Origin: RGIG2206 sp045577615
GTDB taxonomy: Bacteria > Bacillota > Clostridia > Oscillospirales > Acutalibacteraceae
NCBI GenBank assembly: GCA_045577615.1
Contig: JAZNIT010000004.1
Coordinates: forward strand, 1 to 12,660
Length of the DNA stretch: 12,660 nucleotides
Direction: 5' to 3'
The notes beneath the pieces were generated by a model. That model was not told the origin of the DNA. It made no database searches and was given only the letters and a program-made list of their open reading frames with translations. A program made the translations under genes and the position numbers. Below are positions 5,709 through 9,570 of the stretch, piece after piece. Positions within the stretch are counted from its first letter, which is position 1. Each line of letters begins with the position of its first letter.

Positions 5709-6493
5709 TGCCGAAGTATAATGATATTGACACAAAAAAATGGCAAGAATATACAGATATCCTTACCAATTCATTTTGGTCTTTCCATAGAGAAAATTCC
5801 GGCATACATAACGCAAGTTATCACGGCAACTTTATTCCGCAGGTACCTCGCCAATTATTTAGTCGCTATACTAAGAAAGGCGATTGGATATTAGATCCCT
5901 TTATGGGAAGTGGCACTTCACTTATTGAAGCGCAAAGAATGGGACGCAACTCTATTGGTATAGAGCTTCAGAAGCCGGTAGCTGAAGAAGTTCGCGAAAG
6001 AATCAAATTAGAACACAATCCAAAGTGTTCTACCAATATCCTAGTGGCAGACAGCAAAACAATCGACACAAATAAGATGGTTGATTATTACGGAATTAAA
6101 AATGTGCAATTCGTAATTATGCATCCGCCTTATTGGGATATCATTAAATTTTCCGAAGACAAGCGAGATTTATCTAACAGCGAAACGCTTGAGGAGTTTC
6201 TCAATTCTTTCGGCGAGGTAATCGATAACACGACTAAGGTGTTAGAAAAAAATCGCTACTGTGCCGTTGTCATTGGCGATAAGTATGCAAATAGCCAGCT
6301 GATACCGCTTGGCTTTCATTGTATGAACTTATTCCTTGAAAGAGGCTTTATGATGAAAGCTATCCTTGTTAAAAACTTTGATCGCACTCGCGGAAAGGCA
6401 AATCAAGCTGCTATCTGGAGATATCGCGCTTTAGCAAGCGATTTCTACGTGTTCGATCACGAATACATATTCATATTCAAAAAGGTGAAGTAG
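5708..6493 (+). CDS. DNA amino-methyltransferase (N4-cytosine or N6-adenine)
   Basis: The 261-residue enzyme belongs to the N6/N4 methylase superfamily. The S-adenosylmethionine-binding motif is D-P-F-M-G-S-G-T (63-70), with G-I-E-L at 84-87. The catalytic motif IV is H-P-P-Y-W (139-143) in the place of the usual S/D-P-P-Y. A trailing W favours N4-cytosine but does not prove it. The SAM motif precedes the catalytic motif by about 75 residues, whereas the segment around 38-70 (Y-H-G-N-F-I-P-Q..L-D-P-F) resembles the C-terminal end of beta-class enzymes, so the order looks permuted. Its ATG shares one base with the TAA of the cytosine methyltransferase (TAATG), so the two are translationally coupled. 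It presumably modifies the other strand, or another base, of the same site. Its stop codon lies inside the terminator hairpin. Confidence 0.93.
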   Translation: MPKYNDIDTKKWQEYTDILTNSFWSFHRENSGIHNASYHGNFIPQVPRQLFSRYTKKGDWILDPFMGSGTSLIEAQRMGRNSIGIELQKPVAEEVRERIKLEHNPKCSTNILVADSKTIDTNKMVDYYGIKNVQFVIMHPPYWDIIKFSEDKRDLSNSETLEEFLNSFGEVIDNTTKVLEKNRYCAVVIGDKYANSQLIPLGFHCMNLFLERGFMMKAILVKNFDRTRGKANQAAIWRYRALASDFYVFDHEYIFIFKKVK

Positions 6494-6513
6494 GGTTTCC
6501 CACTTCACCTTTT
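6480..6513. terminator. Bidirectional terminator between methylase and nuclease genes
   Basis: AAAAGGTGAAGT (6480-6491) pairs with ACTTCACCTTTT (6502-6513). After one bulged A the stem continues with GGG/CCC around a TTT loop. T-rich sequence follows on the plus strand, and the complement gives a T-run on the minus strand. It serves both the methyltransferase pair and the convergent nuclease pair. The TAG stop of the methyltransferase (6491-6493) is part of the stem. Confidence 0.88.
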
Positions 6514-6516
6514 ATA

Positions 6517-7167
6517 TTATTTCTTTATCACTTTGTTAAGTTCTTCCCTCCACTTTGAGGGGTTATACCAAAAACAGCCTTCACAGCCAAGTCTGTCATC
6601 ATAGTATTTATCACCAACATACCAAAATTCTATATCACGATACCCATTAGCCCTAATCCCTGTCTTCTTACACTCTTCACAACTTCTTGATTTGAGAAGA
6701 TTATTTTCCTCAGTTAAAAGCATAAATTTCTCTCTAATTTGTTCATCTGATAGGTTTGAATTGTCGTCCTCGCTGGTTTTCCATCTAACTTGTGGAAAAC
6801 GATGATCCAATTGCAAATCATTAGCTGGTTCGACGCGAAGGCTATATTCATCAACACAATCATATAACTCTTTAGCTCTCAATTTTACATAATCGGGAAT
6901 ATTTTTTCTTGCTTTTATACCGACGGTATCAATTTCAATTGTTTTTAATTTTCTGTGCACTGTCGTTGCTTGGCAAGTTGAACAATACATTTTCTTGTAC
7001 CAATGACCATCCTCGTCTTGATCCATTTGAATACCCTTTTCTTGTCTCCACATTTGCCACGTTTTGGCTTGACCACTTTTTAATTCACATTTAGTGCAAT
7101 GCCAATCGCAATCCGACATAGTTTCAAAATCTTGGTATTGAGTACTACCTTTTCTAAAAGGATTCAT
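6517..7167 (-). CDS. HNH-like zinc endonuclease, subunit 2 (with N-terminal zinc ribbon)
   Basis: Probable restriction endonuclease subunit of 216 residues. The C-terminal half has an HNH-like pattern: L-D-H at 120-122 (candidate catalytic H122), a conserved N near 155-156, C-E-E-C (163-166) followed by K-K-T-G-I-R, and C-E-G-C-F-W-Y-N-P (195-203). The two C-x2-C pairs probably hold a structural zinc, as in other HNH enzymes. Unlike its neighbour it also has an N-terminal zinc-ribbon-like part with C-T-K-C (24-27) and C-S-T-C (62-65). The C-terminal ~95 residues align with the 199-residue protein encoded just upstream, so the two genes are paralogous. RBS AAAGGA precedes the ATG, 16 bases after the partner's stop. 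The gene converges on its methyltransferases, the usual restriction-modification context. The cleavage site is not predictable. Confidence 0.85.
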   Translation of the reverse strand: MNPFRKGSTQYQDFETMSDCDWHCTKCELKSGQAKTWQMWRQEKGIQMDQDEDGHWYKKMYCSTCQATTVHRKLKTIEIDTVGIKARKNIPDYVKLRAKELYDCVDEYSLRVEPANDLQLDHRFPQVRWKTSEDDNSNLSDEQIREKFMLLTEENNLLKSRSCEECKKTGIRANGYRDIEFWYVGDKYYDDRLGCEGCFWYNPSKWREELNKVIKK

Positions 7168-7183
7168 ACTTATAGTCCTTTCA

Positions 7184-7783
7184 TTAGTCTTTTTTGGTCA
7201 AGTGCTTTTTAAACTCTAACGGATCATACCAGTAGCAGCCCACACAAGCATCTTCTTCCATATTGTGAGTTGAACTTCCTGCATAATAAGACATAGGATA
7301 ACCTAATTTTTTGGCATCATATCTTATTCCCGTTCTGCGGCACTCTTTGCAATATTGACGTTTTGCATCATTTGCAGCTTTGCTCAATGGCTGAAAATCC
7401 GAAAGCCGTTGATCCTCATTGCGCATAACGCGGCCTTCGTTTTTCATACCATTCTTATGGTCTACTTCCGGTTTCGAGGTTCCTAAAACCACACAACGAC
7501 GGCTTGATATTTCACGTTTGATATCTGCACGGATATGTTGAGAATAATCTCCTTCATTAAATCCGACCAAACGAATCCTATCAATACCATTTCCTGATGT
7601 AATAGTCTTGTCAAATTCAATTTTATACTTTTTGGCCAATGTGGATTCCTTTCGCGCCCACGAAGCGCCATTACCAAACTTGAGTTCGGCATATTCTCCT
7701 ACGAATTCACTAGTGTTTATCCAACGGCTGCAACCATTTTGATCAGGTTGTGCCAATTGTAAAAATAATTCTGTTTTTGTCAT
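7184..7783 (-). CDS. HNH-like zinc endonuclease, subunit 1
   Basis: Probable restriction endonuclease or endonuclease subunit of 199 residues. The N-terminal half (1-95) looks like a DNA-recognition or winged-helix-like region without cysteine pairs (R-W-I-N-T-S-E-F..Y-A-E-L-K-F-G-N-G-A-S-W). The C-terminal half holds E-V-D-H-K-N-G (106-112, candidate catalytic H109), F-Q-P-L-S-K-A-A-N-D-A-K (130-141, the HNH asparagine N138), C-K-E-C (145-148) with R-R-T-G-I-R, and C-V-G-C-Y-W-Y-D-P (180-188). It is the first gene of a two-gene operon and has its own promoter at 7814-7842. GGAGG lies six to seven bases before the ATG. Its HNH core (V-D-H-K-N-G, F-Q-P-L, N) is closer to the standard pattern than the partner's, so one subunit may be the better catalyst. 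Confidence 0.87.
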   Translation of the reverse strand: MTKTELFLQLAQPDQNGCSRWINTSEFVGEYAELKFGNGASWARKESTLAKKYKIEFDKTITSGNGIDRIRLVGFNEGDYSQHIRADIKREISSRRCVVLGTSKPEVDHKNGMKNEGRVMRNEDQRLSDFQPLSKAANDAKRQYCKECRRTGIRYDAKKLGYPMSYYAGSSTHNMEEDACVGCYWYDPLEFKKHLTKKD

Positions 7784-7813
7784 AGTAACCTCCGCACAGT
7801 TTCAAGATAATTT

Positions 7814-7842
7814 ATTATAACATATATTTCGACATTTCACAA
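7814..7842 (-). promoter_or_regulatory. Promoter of the nuclease operon
   Basis: On the minus strand TTGTGA (7842-7837) is followed after 17 bases by a perfect TATAAT (7819-7814). Transcription would start near 7807, with a leader of about 24 bases. The -35 box matches only four of six consensus positions, weaker than the methyltransferase promoter. That fits the need for methylation to run ahead of cleavage. Confidence 0.75.
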
Positions 7843-7941
7843 TACCGTTATAGTACTTGACTTTTACATCTTTCCAAGTTAAAACACAAAGGGGTATTCG
7901 GCGAATCCAACAATTGCTTCCGCGTGATTTATGACGGACAA

Positions 7942-8138
7942 TTTGACCACTTATGGCATAGTTGATAGCGCGCATATTGCAGAACCTGAATGCCGCAAGT
8001 TCGAGTAAACGTTCTTGAACGGGATGCAAAAGTGGTCAAAACCCGGTAAAATCAAGGGTTTACAGCAAATATATAAGAAAACTGTGGTCAGATTTTGACC
8101 ACAGTTTTTGTATTTTTGACCACTTATTTGACCACTTA
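7942..8138. repeat. Cluster of TGACCAC motifs in both orientations
   Basis: TTTGACCACTTA occurs exactly three times, at 7942-7953, 8115-8126 and 8127-8138, the last two in tandem. A further TTTTGACCACA (8093-8103), plus inverted copies GTGGTCAAAA (near 8031) and TGTGGTCAGA (8083-8092), add up to six GACCAC/GTGGTC cores within 200 bases. This density is far above chance. It could be a regulator-binding array or recombinase arm-type sites of an integrative element. Confidence 0.65.
8077..8109. terminator. Terminator-like hairpin made of the TGACCAC motif
   Basis: AAACTGTGGTCA (8079-8090) pairs perfectly with TGACCACAGTTT (8096-8107) around a five-base loop. T residues follow on the plus strand, and the complement also ends in T residues on the minus strand. 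No gene ends immediately beside it on either strand, so it may be an orphan terminator or a structured recombination or binding site. Confidence 0.6.
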
Positions 8139-8313
8139 CGGAAGCAAAACAGAAAAAATATATGGAAATAATGGGCCAAAAGTAACAAAAAATGCCCCTA
8201 AACCCCCAGCAGAAAGGGCTAAAAAGAGGCATTCTCAACAAAAAGAAGTTGTGAAATATTTTTGGGACCATCAGGCCGCAGCAGACGGTCGACCTGTCAC
8301 CTCGACCATATTG

Positions 8314-8360
8314 GAACGAAAGTTATGATACCATTGGTATTGCAACTTTCGTTCTTTTTC
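8314..8360 (+). terminator. Strong orphan terminator
   Basis: GAACGAAAGTT (8314-8324) pairs with AACTTTCGTTC (8344-8354), and the stem continues through an internal mismatch and wobbles to ATACC/GGTAT (8328-8332 and 8336-8340) with an ATT loop. TTTTT follows at 8355-8359. It is a textbook intrinsic terminator for plus-strand transcription. No convincing plus-strand gene lies upstream, so the gene it served may have been lost, or an RNA is made from this region. Confidence 0.8.
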
Positions 8361-8415
8361 TATACCCCAAAACCATTGCAGTATAAGGGGTTCTGCTGTT
8401 TTAACACAAAAGATT

Positions 8416-8463
8416 AGTTTCATTGCGGGAGAAAAGTTTCATCGTGGCTAAAGAATAGTTTCA
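8416..8463 (+). repeat. Three AGTTTCA direct repeats upstream of a small gene
   Basis: AGTTTCA occurs at 8416-8422, 8435-8441 and 8457-8463, starts 19 and 22 bases apart, and the first two extend to AGTTTCAT. An inverted copy ATGAAACT lies at 9023-9030, beyond the gene's terminator. The repeats end just upstream of a promoter with a good -10 box and a poor -35 box, as expected for activator sites. Their function is otherwise unknown. Confidence 0.4.
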
Positions 8464-8492
8464 GAGTCCTTTTAATTGGACAGAAAGTATGT

Positions 8493-8498
8493 TATAAT
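8493..8498 (+). promoter_or_regulatory. -10 box for the 122-residue protein gene
   Basis: A perfect TATAAT lies 31 bases upstream of the ATG at 8530. At the proper 17-base distance the -35 position reads TTTTAA, a poor match. TTGGAC at 8476 is only 11 bases away, too close. The promoter is probably weak or activator-dependent. Confidence 0.55.
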
Positions 8499-8529
8499 TA
8501 GAAAAAACGGAAGAGTCGAGGTGTGTTAT

Positions 8530-8898
8530 ATGGAAAATCAGTTGTGGAGGTTTGGCGTTGTTGCAAACATAACAGAATTTCATACCGACAAGGACGGAAC
8601 TGTGTATCGTGGCACAAAACCATTCACAGCGGGAACGAAAGTATATTTAGCCGGAAAAGACTGGGACGCTACACGAGAAGATATAAGCGTTATAGGTCGC
8701 AACAGATTTGGAAGAATCGTTTTGGAACATATCCCTGTTAACTGTTTAGAGAATATTAGGGCACAACGAATTTATAAACCGGTTGTATTAGAAATCATTG
8801 CTCACCTTGAGGCTATGGAGGGATGGGTTTGGTGGGCACGAACTTCTGCCGACCGAAAAGAAACAAAAAAATTCGTTGACGAATGGAAAACCAGATAA
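8530..8898 (+). CDS. Conserved hypothetical protein, SH3-like barrel
   Basis: The 122-residue soluble protein starts W-R-F-G-V-V-A-N-I, has a strand-rich core (G-T-K-V-Y-L-A-G-K-D-W-D), then D-I-S-V-I-G-R-N-R-F-G-R-I-V, and ends in a basic helix after G-W-V-W-W-A-R-T. I recall similar uncharacterised proteins in gut Clostridia, with no function known. I chose ATG 8530 because GAGGTG sits six bases upstream, and because the longer frame starting with TTG at 8476 would run through the TATAAT box. It is a single-gene unit: an orphan terminator lies upstream and a strong terminator 55 bases downstream. There is no visible link to the restriction genes. Confidence 0.75.
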   Translation: MENQLWRFGVVANITEFHTDKDGTVYRGTKPFTAGTKVYLAGKDWDATREDISVIGRNRFGRIVLEHIPVNCLENIRAQRIYKPVVLEIIAHLEAMEGWVWWARTSADRKETKKFVDEWKTR

Positions 8899-8953
8899 AA
8901 GATAGCGGATTTGCAACCCAATGCAACTCGTATCAAAAATTGCGTTATAATTC

Positions 8954-8991
8954 AAAAACACCATACAACCTTTAGGTTGTATGGTGTTTTT
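8954..8991. terminator. Terminator after the 122-residue gene
   Basis: A perfect 17-bp stem (8954-8970 with 8975-8991) closes a TTTA loop: A-tract, ACACCATACAACC, then its complement and a T-tract. The flanking A and T runs make it able to work in both directions. It separates the small gene from the vWA/tubulin operon. Confidence 0.93.
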
Positions 8992-9097
8992 CGTTTAATA
9001 GTGCTCTAGATCCCGAGAAGGCATGAAACTATCAATTAACCAAAAGTTACAATTTCGTCATATTTCACTAAAATATGACATTTTTCCCTATTTTTTG

Positions 9098-9126
9098 TTG
9101 CACAATGATAGTGCTTGTGCTATACT
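9098..9126 (+). promoter_or_regulatory. Promoter of the lipoprotein-vWA-tubulin operon
   Basis: TTGCAC (9098-9103) and TATACT (9121-9126) are separated by exactly 17 bases, with TG shortly before the -10 box. Transcription would begin near 9133, giving an AT-rich leader of about 84 bases before the ATG at 9217. No other promoter is obvious in the short gaps between the three downstream genes. Confidence 0.75.
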
Positions 9127-9171
9127 CGAATAGTATAAGTGGAGTTATCTACCCATTTATTAACCAAACGC

Positions 9172-9195
9172 CAATATAATATATATATTATATTG
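9172..9195. repeat. 24-bp perfect palindrome in the operon leader
   Basis: The 12 bases CAATATAATATA (9172-9183) are followed directly by their exact reverse complement (9184-9195). It lies downstream of the promoter and ends ten bases before the ribosome-binding site GGAGGTG (9205-9211). It could be a dimeric repressor site acting as a roadblock, or a loop-poor RNA stem near the translation start. Being only A/T inside, it could also be a chance low-complexity run. Confidence 0.6.
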
Positions 9196-9216
9196 CAAAT
9201 TTTTGGAGGTGCTTTT

Positions 9217-9540
9217 ATGGCAAAAGGAAGAGTAATGAAGTGTATCGTTTCATTATTGCTTGTGTTTTCGTGCTTGTTTATGCTCACCGCATGCGAAACC
9301 AAGCTTAACGGTACCTACACTTCAGAAGAGGGACTAATCAAGCAAAGCTTCACCTTTAAGGATGACAATAAGGTTGAGGTTTCCGCATTCGGTGTTGACA
9401 TCGAAGGCGAGTATCATATTGAGGATGGCGAAATTACCATCACTTACAGTCTCTTGGGCTTTGACTATGATATGGAAAAGAGCTTTGAGAAAAAAGGCAA
9501 GTCAATCTTTATTGATGGCACCGAATTTGTCAAAGAGTAA
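9217..9540 (+). CDS. Small lipoprotein, lipocalin-like beta domain
   Basis: A 107-residue exported protein. A basic N-terminus and hydrophobic stretch (V-S-L-L-L-V-F-S-C-L-F-M) lead to the lipobox L-T-A-C, so signal peptidase II should cleave before C26 and the protein should be held on the outer face of the membrane. The mature part is a run of short beta strands (L-N-G-T-Y-T-S, Q-S-F-T-F-K-D, G-E-Y-H-I-E-D-G-E-I-T-I-T-Y), like small lipocalin-type lipoproteins of Firmicutes (I think DUF5640-like). The start is ATG 9217 because GGAGGTG precedes it. It is first in an operon, 30 bases before the vWA gene, so it may act in the same envelope process. No specific ligand can be inferred. Confidence 0.85.
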   Translation: MAKGRVMKCIVSLLLVFSCLFMLTACETKLNGTYTSEEGLIKQSFTFKDDNKVEVSAFGVDIEGEYHIEDGEITITYSLLGFDYDMEKSFEKKGKSIFIDGTEFVKE

Positions 9541-9570
9541 AAGCTGACGACAAAGGAGTGTAAAATCAAA

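Larger units (their letters stand above)
7784..8529. other. 746-bp intergenic region without a convincing gene
   Basis: This stretch holds the nuclease-operon promoter next to 7783, a cluster of TGACCAC motifs (7942-8138), two terminator-like hairpins (8077-8109 and 8314-8360), an ACCCC/GGGGT inverted pair (about 8365-8391), three AGTTTCA repeats, and a -10 box for the next gene. Open frames here lack ribosome-binding sites, and their translations look low-complexity. The mix of short repeats and hairpins with no gene could be the scar of an insertion or recombination event at the edge of the island. Confidence 0.6.
8899..9216. other. 318-bp intergenic region before the lipoprotein operon
   Basis: It contains the terminator of the 122-residue gene, an AT-rich stretch with an inverted AGTTTCAT copy (9023-9030), a good promoter at 9098-9126, and a 24-bp perfect palindrome in the leader of the next gene. 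I see no RNA gene or additional coding frame. A plus-strand extension from 9139 is in frame with the lipoprotein but has no ribosome-binding site. Confidence 0.6.

Noticed and set aside
6517..7783. HNH pair as homing or intron-type endonucleases
   Set aside because: Their immediate convergence on two methyltransferases and their own promoter fit restriction enzymes better. No intron, intein or interrupted gene is seen.
7942..8138. CRISPR array
   Set aside because: The repeats are only 12 bases, irregularly spaced, and in both orientations. There are no uniform spacers and no cas genes.
7951..8271. 106-residue minus-strand frame and the 75-residue frame at 7802-8029
   Set aside because: No ribosome-binding sites, low-complexity aromatic/cysteine-rich translations, and overlap with repeats and a terminator. 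The second also overlaps the nuclease promoter.
8095..8328. 77-residue plus-strand frame
   Set aside because: Its TTG start lies inside a terminator hairpin, no ribosome-binding site is present, the first codons are just the TGACCAC repeats, and it ends within another terminator. I treat it as non-coding.
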